Shown: in pieces, positions 27,039 through 35,438 of the stretch
How the letters are laid out: each line of letters opens with the position of its first letter
Numbering within the stretch: the first letter of the stretch is position 1
DNA from: JAJYKC01 sp035545735
Lineage (GTDB): Bacteria; Acidobacteriota; Terriglobia; Bryobacterales; Bryobacteraceae
Reading direction: 5' to 3'
Length of the DNA: 64,000 nucleotides
Assembly: GCA_035545735.1 (NCBI GenBank)
Contig: DASZXS010000013.1
Span: 1-64,000 of the forward strand
Translations under genes and position numbers: made by a program
The notes under the pieces: model-generated
Seen by the model: the letters and a program-made list of their open reading frames with translations, nothing else
The model's database searches: none
Told to the model about the DNA's origin: nothing

Positions 27039-28253
27039 ATGAATGCCGTTCTCGGCGTAGGCGGCGGAATTGCCGCTTACAAGTCGGCGGAGTTGGCGCG
27101 GGCCCTTCAGGAACGCGGTTTTCGCGTCCAAGTGGTAATGACGGCCGCCGCGGCGAAGTTCGTCACGCCTCTCACCTTCGCGGCGCTCACCGGACGCAAG
27201 GTCATTTCCGAGCTTTTCGCGACATCCAGCGACGAATCGACGCTCTCAAGCGCGGTGGAACACATTGCCGTCGCACAGGAGAATGAGGTGCTGGTGATGG
27301 CGCCGGCCACCGCGGACCTGATCGCCCGCATGGCGCACGGCCTGGCGGACGATTTCCTCACCACCCTCTACCTCGCCTTCACCGGAACCGTGGTTGTCGC
27401 TCCCGCCATGAACACAAACATGTGGATTCACGAGGCGACACGAGCCAATCTCGAAACCCTCCGGCGGCGGGGACATGTGATTATCGAACCGGACGACGGA
27501 CTGCTTGCCTGCGGCACAGTGGGCGCGGGCAGGATGGTGGAGCCGGCGCGGATCGCGGACATTGTCGCCGCGCTGAATTCCGTGCGGCAGGACCTGGAAG
27601 GCGAAACAGTCCTGATCACCGCCGGTCCAACCCAGGAGCCGCTCGACCCGGTTCGCTTCATCAGCAACCGGTCAAGCGGACGCATGGGATATGCGCTCGC
27701 GGAAGCCGCCAGGAAGCGCGGCGCCCGGGTACTGCTGGTCAGCGGACCGGTGCACCTGGATCCCCCGAATGGGGTGGAACTGATCCGCGTGGAGACGGCC
27801 GCCGAAATGCGCGCGGCAGTCATGCACAGCCTCCCGGAATCCACCATCATCGTCAAGGCGGCCGCCGTGGCCGACTACCATCTGACGCACGTCCCACAGC
27901 ACAAGGTAAAGAAGACGGCGACACGCCTCGCGTTAGAACTCGACCCGACGCCGGATATTTTGGCCGAAGTGGGACAAAAGAAGGGCGACCGCCTGCTGAT
28001 CGGCTTTGCGGCCGAAACCGAGCGGCTTACGGAAGAGGCACGGCGCAAACTCCAGACCAAGCATTGCGACATGGTGGTCGGCAATCTGGTCAATCTGGAC
28101 GGCGTCGGGTTTGAATCGAACGAAAATGAGGTCACCCTGGTGCTTTCGACGGGCGAGGCGATTTCGCTGCCGCGCGCCCCGAAATTGGAGATTGCCAATC
28201 ATATCTTCGACGCGGCGCTGAAATTGCGGCTGAGCCTCCACGCGATTCGCTGA
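27039..28253 (+). CDS. coaBC: Bifunctional phosphopantothenoylcysteine decarboxylase/synthetase
   Basis: 404 residues. The CoaC flavodoxin-like half has GVGGGIAAYKSAELARAL, active-site His in VEHIAVAQ, substrate clamp PAMNTNMW and catalytic Cys in LLACGTVGAGRM. The CoaB half has LITAGPTQEPLDPVRFISNR, SSGRMGYALAEAA and AAAVADYH. It makes 4'-phosphopantetheine for coenzyme A. The start is the ATG at 27039, four bases after rpoZ; earlier in-frame starts lie inside rpoZ. Confidence 0.96.
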   Translation: MNAVLGVGGGIAAYKSAELARALQERGFRVQVVMTAAAAKFVTPLTFAALTGRKVISELFATSSDESTLSSAVEHIAVAQENEVLVMAPATADLIARMAHGLADDFLTTLYLAFTGTVVVAPAMNTNMWIHEATRANLETLRRRGHVIIEPDDGLLACGTVGAGRMVEPARIADIVAALNSVRQDLEGETVLITAGPTQEPLDPVRFISNRSSGRMGYALAEAARKRGARVLLVSGPVHLDPPNGVELIRVETAAEMRAAVMHSLPESTIIVKAAAVADYHLTHVPQHKVKKTATRLALELDPTPDILAEVGQKKGDRLLIGFAAETERLTEEARRKLQTKHCDMVVGNLVNLDGVGFESNENEVTLVLSTGEAISLPRAPKLEIANHIFDAALKLRLSLHAIR

Positions 28254-28263
28254 GGAACGTCCG

Positions 28264-29028
28264 ATGAACAGAGACACGCTCCGGCAATATGTGGAGTTTT
28301 ATCGGGATTTGGGAATCGATACTCTCTACCGGCGAGAAGGGCCTCAGGCGGAACCGGCCGATGCGCCGGCGGAACCCATGAAAACAGTCTCTGAAAAGAA
28401 GTCGAGTCCGGCAGCCGGAACACTCTCGATCGCGCTGCCGCCTCTCGCTCCCGAAAATGACACGCTCCATCGAATCCTGGAGGACATTGGCGATTGCAAG
28501 CGCTGCGGCTTGCATGCCACGCGAAGTAAAATCGTTTTCGGCACGGGGAACGTCAACGCGAAATTAGTATTCGTCGGGGAAGGTCCGGGAGCGGACGAAG
28601 ATGAGCAGGGGATTCCTTTTGTAGGGCGCGCCGGACAACTTTTAACACAGATGATCAACAACACCGCGCACAAGGAGGGTATCCCGATCGTGCGCGAGGA
28701 CGTTTACATCTGCAATGTGGTGAAATGCCGCCCGCCCGGAAACCGCACGCCGCTGCCTGACGAGATGGAGATCTGCGGGCAGTTTCTCTACCGCCAGCTT
28801 CAGGCGATTCGCCCGGCGGCGATCTGCGCGCTCGGTTCAACGGCCGCGAAGGCGCTCCTGAATACCAAGGACGGCGTCACGCGATTGCGGGGGAAATGGC
28901 ACAAGTGGCACGACATTCCGCTCATGGTGACGTTCCATCCCTCCTATCTTCTACGCCCCTATAACCAGGAAGCCAAACGCGAGGCATGGGAGGATCTGAA
29001 GAAGGTCCTGCACTATGTCTACGATTAG
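28264..29028 (+). CDS. Uracil-DNA glycosylase, family 4 (Fe-S)
   Basis: 254 residues. The 4Fe-4S ligands appear as Cys78-x2-Cys81, Cys155 and Cys171, with the x15 spacing typical of family 4. Motif 1 is GEGPGADEDEQGIPFVGRAG and motif 2 is TFHPSYLLR. An N-terminal extension of about 65 residues (REYGL-like start YVEFYRDLGIDTLYRR, then a Pro/Ala linker) precedes the domain, as in other acidobacterial and phage-SPO1-like members. It removes uracil from DNA. It overlaps tmk, which supplies dTMP phosphorylation, by 14 bases. Confidence 0.92.
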   Translation: MNRDTLRQYVEFYRDLGIDTLYRREGPQAEPADAPAEPMKTVSEKKSSPAAGTLSIALPPLAPENDTLHRILEDIGDCKRCGLHATRSKIVFGTGNVNAKLVFVGEGPGADEDEQGIPFVGRAGQLLTQMINNTAHKEGIPIVREDVYICNVVKCRPPGNRTPLPDEMEICGQFLYRQLQAIRPAAICALGSTAAKALLNTKDGVTRLRGKWHKWHDIPLMVTFHPSYLLRPYNQEAKREAWEDLKKVLHYVYD

Positions 29029-29677
29029 CCCCGGGCGCGGCCTTTTCATCACTTTTGAAGGCGGTGAAGGCGCAGGCAAGACAACGCAATTACGGCTTCT
29101 CTCCGCGCGCCTCCGGAGCCGCGGACTCCCTGTAGTAGAAACCGCGGAGCCCGGCGGAACGCTGATCGGCGCGCAGATTCGACGCGTGCTCCTCGACACC
29201 GCCAACCAGGAAATCAGCGCCATGGCCGAGCTATTGCTGGTGTTCGCGGCGCGGGCGCAAAACATCGAACAAACGATCCTGCCGGCGCTCGCGGCAGGCT
29301 CGGTGGTCCTGTGCGATCGGTTCACCGACTCGACGATGGCGTATCAGGGCGTGGCGCGCGGGCTGGGCGCGGACGTGGTGCGGCAAGTGGAAGCGATTGC
29401 CTGCCGGGGCCTGACTCCCGGCCTGACGATCTATCTCGATATCGACCCGGAGGCGGGATTACTGCGCGCTCGCGCGCGAAACGCGAGCTCCGGTGAAAAT
29501 CACGAGACGCGCTTGGACAATCAGAGTGTCGCGTTCCACGAGAAAGTGCGTTCGGCGTTTCTCGATCTGGCCCGAAAAGAACCCCGCCGGATACGCGTGG
29601 TGCAGGCAGCCCGCGATCCGGAAACCGTGGCGTTGGAAATCGGGAGTCTGCTGGCTCCTCTACTGGCGGGCCGGTGA
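29015..29677 (+). CDS. tmk: Thymidylate kinase
   Basis: 220 residues. P-loop FEGGEGAGKTTQLRLLSARL, DRX motif CDRFTDSTMAYQGVARGLG, LTIYLDIDPEAGLLRARAR. It phosphorylates dTMP to dTDP. The start overlaps the uracil-DNA glycosylase gene by 14 bases and the end overlaps the sirtuin GTG by 4 bases. Confidence 0.95.
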   Translation: MSTISPGRGLFITFEGGEGAGKTTQLRLLSARLRSRGLPVVETAEPGGTLIGAQIRRVLLDTANQEISAMAELLLVFAARAQNIEQTILPALAAGSVVLCDRFTDSTMAYQGVARGLGADVVRQVEAIACRGLTPGLTIYLDIDPEAGLLRARARNASSGENHETRLDNQSVAFHEKVRSAFLDLARKEPRRIRVVQAARDPETVALEIGSLLAPLLAGR

Positions 29678-30414
29678 CTCCGCGCGAGGAATGCCGGTGC
29701 TGGCTGCGCGGCGCGTCCTCCATCGCCGTTCTGACCGGAGCCGGGATCTCGGCGGAGAGCGGCATCCCGACGTTCCGGAGTAGCAGCGGCGAAAGCGCCC
29801 TTCCTCCTCTCTGGAAAAAATTCAGGCCGGAAGAACTCGCAACGCCCGCCGCCTTCGCGCGCGATCCGGTGCTCGTTTGGCGATGGTACGACTGGCGGCG
29901 TGGCCTGGTTGCGCGCGCCAAGCCGAACGCCGGCCACGTCGCCCTCGCGGAACTGGAGCGCCGGGGCAGGCGGCTCACGATTGTCACCCAGAACGTGGAT
30001 GGGCTGCACGGCCTCGCGGGAAACCGCGACGTTCATGAGATTCACGGGAGCATTTGGATGCTCCGCTGTACCGTGTGCGGCAACGAGTGGAACAGCATGG
30101 AAACCCCGCTACCTCACATTCCGCCGGCATGCCCGTGCGGCGGCATGGCGCGCCCGGGCGTGGTGTGGTTTGGCGAAGGCATTCCCGGCCCGGCCTGGCT
30201 TGCCGCGGAAACCGCTGCGGTTACGTGCGGAGTCCTGCTCGTGGTGGGAACTTCGGCCGTGGTCTATCCGGCGTCGAGTCTGGTACCGATCGCCCGGAGC
30301 GCGGGCGCCCGGATCATTGAGATAAACCTCGAGGACACCGCGGCGTCCAACCTGGTCGATCATTCGCTCCGCGCGCGCGCCGGAGAGGCGTTACCGGACC
30401 TGCTAGGCTTCTGA
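29674..30414 (+). CDS. cobB: Sir2-family NAD-dependent protein deacylase
   Basis: 246 residues from a GTG start. NAD-binding LTGAGISAESGIPTFR, catalytic TQNVDGLHGLAG and HEIHGS, a zinc ribbon (CTVCGNEW then CPCGG), and GTSAVVYPAS. The segment VWRWYDWRRGLV contains the Tyr-x-x-Arg pair that marks class III sirtuins with desuccinylase/demalonylase activity (family knowledge). Acyl groups other than acetyl are therefore likely substrates. It is the last gene of the operon and converges on the DUF2007 gene with a 12-base overlap. Confidence 0.93.
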   Translation: MTPREECRCWLRGASSIAVLTGAGISAESGIPTFRSSSGESALPPLWKKFRPEELATPAAFARDPVLVWRWYDWRRGLVARAKPNAGHVALAELERRGRRLTIVTQNVDGLHGLAGNRDVHEIHGSIWMLRCTVCGNEWNSMETPLPHIPPACPCGGMARPGVVWFGEGIPGPAWLAAETAAVTCGVLLVVGTSAVVYPASSLVPIARSAGARIIEINLEDTAASNLVDHSLRARAGEALPDLLGF

Positions 30415-30666
30415 GCCTTCCGACTCGCGCTCGCCCTCTTCGGCTCCGGCGGGGCCGATCGCCAGCGCCTCCGCGAGGACCCGCCTCGCCTCGTCCGCCC
30501 GGTCGCTCGCGACGCGCACCTCAAAGCCGAGATTCGGCAGGACGGAATCGCCGACGACGACGCAGTCAATGCCGTTCGCTTCCAGAATCGACTTCACGCC
30601 GGTTGCCTCCACCTCGCCCACCGTCGTGGTTTCGCCGCGATAGATGGTCTCCAATTCACCGTCCAT
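30403..30666 (-). CDS. DUF2007-type putative signal-transducing protein
   Basis: About 87 residues from the ATG at 30666. ELETIYRGETTTVGEVEATG, then KSILEANGIDCVVVGDSVLP and EVRVASDRADEARRVLAEA match the small alpha/beta DUF2007 domain. The tail is Glu-rich. Function is unknown, though the family is thought to bind or signal. An in-frame ATG at 30714 would add 16 residues but would overlap the divergent YtxH start, so the shorter form is preferred. Confidence 0.78.
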   Translation of the reverse strand: MDGELETIYRGETTTVGEVEATGVKSILEANGIDCVVVGDSVLPNLGFEVRVASDRADEARRVLAEALAIGPAGAEEGERESEGSEA

Positions 30667-30712
30667 GCCTTCGAGGATAGCAGCCGCGCTAAAATGTTGT
30701 TCGAGGAGCAAC

Positions 30713-30988
30713 ATGGCCGATCATGACGCGGGCAGCAAGATTTTATGGTTCGTGGGAGGCGCTGCCATCGGCGCCGCGGTCGCACTCCTGTGCGCTCCGC
30801 TTTCCGGCGAAGAAGCACGCAGGAAATTGACGCAGCAGGGCCGCGAGTCACTCGGCGCTACGGGCCGCGACGTGATTGATCGCGGACGCGAACTTTACGC
30901 GCGCGGCCGGGAAATTGTCGATGAGGCTGCCGAGATGTTTGAACGCGGGCGCAAACTGATGGAAGACGCTCCGGGCGAAACAACTTAA
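30713..30988 (+). CDS. YtxH-like small stress protein
   Basis: 91 residues, with GAGGAG five bases from the ATG. One N-terminal hydrophobic segment (ILWFVGGAAIGAAVALLCAP) is followed by SGEEARRKL and an amphipathic helical tail (ARGREIVDEAAEMFERGRKL). This is the YtxH/general-stress arrangement. It is probably an inner-membrane anchored protein. It is followed after 14 bases by P5C dehydrogenase. Confidence 0.85.
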   Translation: MADHDAGSKILWFVGGAAIGAAVALLCAPLSGEEARRKLTQQGRESLGATGRDVIDRGRELYARGREIVDEAAEMFERGRKLMEDAPGETT

Positions 30989-31002
30989 ATTCGAGGAGCA
31001 GC

Positions 31003-32583
31003 ATGGCAAAGACGGCGGCCGATTCCACTTTGACCGTGACCGCGTTTCGCAACGAGCCATATCTCGACCTCAGCAAGCCGGAGAACCGGGCCGCTATGCA
31101 AGATGCGGCGGCGCGGGTGCGCCGGCATTTTGGAGCCACTTATCCGCTGCTAGTGGCGGGGCGCGAAGTCCGCACCGGCGATCTTCTTCAATCGGTAAAC
31201 CCCTCGAACCCATCCGAGATTACCGGGTTCCACGAAAAGGCCACCGTGGAATTGGCGCGCGAAGCTGTGGATGCGGCGCATGCCTTCTTCCCCGAGTGGA
31301 GCGCAACCCCCGCAACCGAGCGGGTAAAGATGTTGTTCCGGGCGGCGGAAATTCTGCGCCGGCGCAAACTCGAGTTCGATGCGTGGCTGGTGCTCGAAGC
31401 GGGGAAAACCTGGATCGAGGCGGAAGCTGACGTCTCGGAGGCGATCGATTTTTGCGAATATTACGGCCGGCAGATGCTCAAGCTGGCCGGCCCGGTGGAA
31501 GTGGTCCAACTCTCCGGCGAGCACAATCAGATGATTTATCTGCCCCTCGGCGTGGGAATCATGATTCCGCCGTGGAATTTTCCGCTCGCGATTCTGGTGG
31601 GAATGACGGTGGCGGCCCTTGTTACCGGCAACACCGTGGTCATCAAGCCTTCGAGCGACACGCCCGGAATTGCCGCGAAATTCGCGGAGGTGTTGAAGGA
31701 AGCGGGATTCCCCGCCGGGAGCTTTTCCCTTTTGCCCGGCAGCGGCTCCGTCATCGGCGATGTTCTGGTGCAGCACCCCAAGACGCGCTTCATTTCTTTT
31801 ACCGGCTCGCGCGACGTCGGGCTGCGCATCAACGAGCTGGCAGCGAAACCGCAAAAAGGGCAGATTTGGATCAAACGCGTCGTCGCCGAAATGGGCGGAA
31901 AAGACGCCATAATTGTCGATGCCGATGCGGATCTGGAGGAAGCCGTGAAGGGCGTGTGGACCGCGGCTTTCGGATATCAGGGCCAGAAGTGCTCCGCATG
32001 CTCGCGCGCAATTGTTCACGAGGCCGTATACGACGAATTCCTGAATCAGCTCAAGGCGAGCGTCGCAAAAATCACCGTCGGCCCCGCGGAGGATCCCGCC
32101 AACTACATGGGCCCGGTGATTAACGAAGGCGCGCGGAAAAACATCCTCAAATACATTGATACCGGAAAAAAGGAGGGGCGGTTGATCAGCGGCGGAGAAG
32201 CCGCGCCGGGCGACGGCTACTTCATCCAGCCCACCGTAATCGCCGACGTCGAGCCCGATGCAAAGATCTTTCAGGAGGAGATCTTCGGTCCCGTGCTTGC
32301 GGTTACCCGGGCAAGAGATTTTGATCATGCCCTGGAGCTGGCTAACACTTCCGAATACGGATTGACCGGGGCGGCTTATACCAGGGACGCCCGAAAAATC
32401 GAAAAAGCGCGGCGGGAATTCTTTGTAGGCAACCTGTATATCAATCGCAAGTGTACCGGCGCGATGGTGGGCGCCCATCCCTTCGGCGGATTCAACATGT
32501 CCGGGACCGATTCGAAAGCGGGCGGCCCCGACTATCTCCTGCAGTTCGTCCAGGCGAAATCCATCGCCGAGAAAATCCAGTAA
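31003..32583 (+). CDS. pruA: L-glutamate gamma-semialdehyde (1-pyrroline-5-carboxylate) dehydrogenase
   Basis: 526 residues. Aldehyde dehydrogenase fold with IPPWNFPLAILVGMTVAALV, FTGSRDVGLRI (NAD site), the general-base region AEMGGKDAIIVDADAD and catalytic Cys in GYQGQKCSACSR. The length and the C-terminal block GAMVGAHPFGGFNMSGTDSK are those of PruA/RocA. It oxidises glutamate semialdehyde from proline or ornithine breakdown to glutamate. No PutA domain or proline dehydrogenase gene is adjacent. GAGGAG lies before the ATG. Confidence 0.93.
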   Translation: MAKTAADSTLTVTAFRNEPYLDLSKPENRAAMQDAAARVRRHFGATYPLLVAGREVRTGDLLQSVNPSNPSEITGFHEKATVELAREAVDAAHAFFPEWSATPATERVKMLFRAAEILRRRKLEFDAWLVLEAGKTWIEAEADVSEAIDFCEYYGRQMLKLAGPVEVVQLSGEHNQMIYLPLGVGIMIPPWNFPLAILVGMTVAALVTGNTVVIKPSSDTPGIAAKFAEVLKEAGFPAGSFSLLPGSGSVIGDVLVQHPKTRFISFTGSRDVGLRINELAAKPQKGQIWIKRVVAEMGGKDAIIVDADADLEEAVKGVWTAAFGYQGQKCSACSRAIVHEAVYDEFLNQLKASVAKITVGPAEDPANYMGPVINEGARKNILKYIDTGKKEGRLISGGEAAPGDGYFIQPTVIADVEPDAKIFQEEIFGPVLAVTRARDFDHALELANTSEYGLTGAAYTRDARKIEKARREFFVGNLYINRKCTGAMVGAHPFGGFNMSGTDSKAGGPDYLLQFVQAKSIAEKIQ

Positions 32584-32598
32584 GTCTTCTCATTCATC

Positions 32599-33564
32599 AT
32601 GGCTAAAATTGCTGTCACCGGCGGCGCCGGCTATATCGGTTCGAACACCGCGCATTTGTTGCGACGGCGCGGGTATGACGTCGTTATCGTGGACGACCTG
32701 TCGCGAGGGCACCGTCATAACGTCGAGGGTCTGCCGTTCCACCAACTCGATCTCAATCAAACATCGGAGTTGACCCGTATTCTTAAAGACGAGAGCCCGG
32801 ACGCGGTGATTCATTTCGCCGCCTATATCGCGGTGGGAGAATCCACGCGCGTGCCGGAGGTTTATTTTTCGAATAACGTGGGTGGATCGCTTTCTCTTCT
32901 CACTGCGATGAGCGAGGCGGGGATTTCGCGCCTGGTTTTTTCGTCCACCGCCGCGGTGTACGGAGATCCGGCGTCCGTGCCCATCCCTGAAACGGCCGTG
33001 ATCCAGCCCGTCAGTCCCTACGGTGAATCGAAAGTAATCGTCGAGAGAATTCTCGGCTGGATGGACCAGTTCCGCGGCCTCCGCAGCGTGGTGCTGCGGT
33101 ATTTTAACGCCTGCGGGGCCGATCCCGGGTCCCACCTTGGGGAAGAACACGAGCCGGAGACCCATCTGATTCCCCTCCTGTTCCGGGCGATCCACACCGG
33201 CGAACCAATCACCATCTTTGGAGACGACTACGCGACGCCCGATGGCACCTGCATTCGCGACTATATCCATATTTCCGATCTCGCCGAGGCCCATCTACTC
33301 TCCGTGGAGCATCTATTGAAGGGCGGCGCCTCGAACACCTTCAATGTCGGCACCGGCGAAGGGTGTTCTGTACGCGAAGTGATTCAAGCCGTGGAAGAAG
33401 TGACCGGCCGGAAAGTCCCCTGCAAACTCGGACCGCGGCGCGATGGCGACGCTCCGTCTCTGGTGGCGAATTCAGACAAACTGAAAACGACGCTGCAGTG
33501 GAGGCCCCGCTATACCGGCATCCGCGAGATCGTCGAAACGGCGTGGGCATTCTCCAATCGCTAG
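32599..33564 (+). CDS. galE: UDP-glucose 4-epimerase
   Basis: 321 residues. NAD-binding KIAVTGGAGYIGSNTAHLL at the N-terminus, catalytic Ser-Thr (FSSTAAVYGD) and Tyr-x3-Lys in SPYGESKVIVE, RYFNACGADP, and CIRDYIHISDLAEAH. It interconverts UDP-glucose and UDP-galactose. It lies 15 bases after the P5C dehydrogenase gene and converges on asnB with a 4-base overlap. Confidence 0.95.
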   Translation: MAKIAVTGGAGYIGSNTAHLLRRRGYDVVIVDDLSRGHRHNVEGLPFHQLDLNQTSELTRILKDESPDAVIHFAAYIAVGESTRVPEVYFSNNVGGSLSLLTAMSEAGISRLVFSSTAAVYGDPASVPIPETAVIQPVSPYGESKVIVERILGWMDQFRGLRSVVLRYFNACGADPGSHLGEEHEPETHLIPLLFRAIHTGEPITIFGDDYATPDGTCIRDYIHISDLAEAHLLSVEHLLKGGASNTFNVGTGEGCSVREVIQAVEEVTGRKVPCKLGPRRDGDAPSLVANSDKLKTTLQWRPRYTGIREIVETAWAFSNR

Positions 33565-35420
33565 GATTCCCATTCACGCAGCCACAGTTCCAACATGAGA
33601 AGAGCGTAGAGCCAGTAATCGTTATCGCGGCGGCCGGAGTCGTGTTCTTCGAGCAGGTGCTGGAGAAACGCGCCGGAGGCAATGCCACGCCGGCGGAACG
33701 GCGTGCTGGTGAGGTGATCGTACAGGTAGGATCGTAGCGGCCCGCGAAACCACTTCGCCAGCGGGAGTGCAAAACCCTTTTTGGGAAGCGCGAGCAGTTC
33801 CGCCGGCAGCCTGTCGCCAAGCGCTTTGACAAGCAGGCGCTTTCCCAGCCCTCCCCGCATGTTCCAGGAGTAGGGAATCTGCATCGCGATCCCGGCAAGT
33901 TCGTGGTCGAGCATCGGTGAGCGAACTTCGAGTGAGTTCGCCATCGACATCCGGTCCATTTTCACCAGCATATCTCCGGTGAGCCTGGCGCGGACCTCAA
34001 AGAACAGCGCCTGCACAATGGGGTCGCGTTCATCCGGCAAGGTGCGGCCGGCGAAATCCTGTTCGAGGTAGGCGCCGCCGGTTGGCAGCATCCAATCCGC
34101 CTCTAATAAACGCGACCGCAGATAATACGGCGCGCTATTCAGCTCAAAATAGCGGGAAAGGGAGTCCGGACGGCTGATGGCTCGCAGGAAGTTCTTCCCG
34201 TAAGCCGAGTAGGGCAGCGCATCCCCCACCGCCCCGAGCGCGCGCCGGAGAACCTGCGGAAGATAGTCCGCAAACCGCATCCGCGCCGTCATCCTCACCG
34301 AGTCGTATCCGGCGAAGAGCTCATCTCCGCCATCGCCGCTGAGCGCCACTTTTACGTGTTGCGCCGCAAATTCCGATACCAGGAAAGCCGGTATCGCGGA
34401 ACTGTCCCCAAAAGGCTCGTCAAAATAGCGGGGCAGGGATGAAACAAGATGGATGCAATCGGGACGAAGGACGATCTCATGATGTTCCGTGTTGTATTTT
34501 CCCGCCACCAGTGCGGCGGCCGCGAGCTCGTTGTGCGACGCCTCTTCAAACCCGATAGAAAATGTTTTTACCGGCGCCCGCGACTGTAGAGCCATGGAAG
34601 CGACCACTGAACTGGAATCGATGCCGCCGCTCAGGAAAGCGCCCAGGGGAACATCGGCGATCATACGCAAGCGCACTGCTTCGTCAAAAACCGCGCGCAC
34701 CTGTTCGCAGGCGGCGCGCTCGGTGAGTCCGCCGGACGCGTGCGAAACGGGCTGCGGAAGGCTCCAATACTGGCCCTCCGTATGCGAGCCATCGGCGCGA
34801 AAAAGCATCCACGAGCCCGGCATGAGCTTCTTCACGGAGCGAAAAGGCGACCAAGGGTCGGGGATGTAATTGAACTGGCAATAAAGCCGCAGCGCGTGCC
34901 GATCGAGTTCCAGCGGAACGCCGGCCCGGCGCAGGCACTTCAATTCGCTGCCGAAATAGACACCGGCCGGCAGAACCGCATAGTAAAGCGGCTTCTTTCC
35001 AAAGCGGTCGCGGGCCAGCAGAAGGCTTCGGCTGCGCGCGTCCCAGATCGCGTACGCGAACATCCCCCGCAGCTTCGCGATGCCTTCCACTCCAAACTGT
35101 TCGTAGAGGTGCACCAGAACTTCGGTATCGCTGCGCGTCCTGAAAATGTGGCCGTGGCCGGCAAGTTCGGCGCGCAATTGCTGGTGGTTGTAAATCTCGC
35201 CGTTGAAGACCACCCATACGGAGCCATCTTCGTTTGAGATCGGCTGATGCCCGGTATCGAGATCGAGGATGCTCAGCCGGCGCATTCCGAGCGCGCAGAC
35301 ATTGTCCGAGTAGTAACCCTCGTCATCCGGGCCGCGATGCCGGATGAGATCGCACATCGCCTTGGCGAGAGACGCTCCCGGGCAGCCATCGGGAAGAAAG
35401 TATCCGGCGATTCCACACAT
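33561..35420 (-). CDS. asnB: Asparagine synthetase, glutamine-hydrolysing
   Basis: 619 residues. Catalytic Cys2 (MCGIAGYF), class II glutaminase landmarks GHQPISNEDGSVWVVFNGEI and RTRSDTEVLVHL, and synthetase PP-loop LSGGIDSSSVVASM with SGDGGDELFAGYDS. It makes Asn from Asp, Gln and ATP, or amidates another carboxylate in exopolysaccharide clusters. It is the last gene of the minus-strand run. The 619-residue length fits AsnB-type enzymes. Confidence 0.93.
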   Translation of the reverse strand: MCGIAGYFLPDGCPGASLAKAMCDLIRHRGPDDEGYYSDNVCALGMRRLSILDLDTGHQPISNEDGSVWVVFNGEIYNHQQLRAELAGHGHIFRTRSDTEVLVHLYEQFGVEGIAKLRGMFAYAIWDARSRSLLLARDRFGKKPLYYAVLPAGVYFGSELKCLRRAGVPLELDRHALRLYCQFNYIPDPWSPFRSVKKLMPGSWMLFRADGSHTEGQYWSLPQPVSHASGGLTERAACEQVRAVFDEAVRLRMIADVPLGAFLSGGIDSSSVVASMALQSRAPVKTFSIGFEEASHNELAAAALVAGKYNTEHHEIVLRPDCIHLVSSLPRYFDEPFGDSSAIPAFLVSEFAAQHVKVALSGDGGDELFAGYDSVRMTARMRFADYLPQVLRRALGAVGDALPYSAYGKNFLRAISRPDSLSRYFELNSAPYYLRSRLLEADWMLPTGGAYLEQDFAGRTLPDERDPIVQALFFEVRARLTGDMLVKMDRMSMANSLEVRSPMLDHELAGIAMQIPYSWNMRGGLGKRLLVKALGDRLPAELLALPKKGFALPLAKWFRGPLRSYLYDHLTSTPFRRRGIASGAFLQHLLEEHDSGRRDNDYWLYALLMLELWLREWES

Positions 35421-35438
35421 CCAGCGCGCTTCCCGCCC

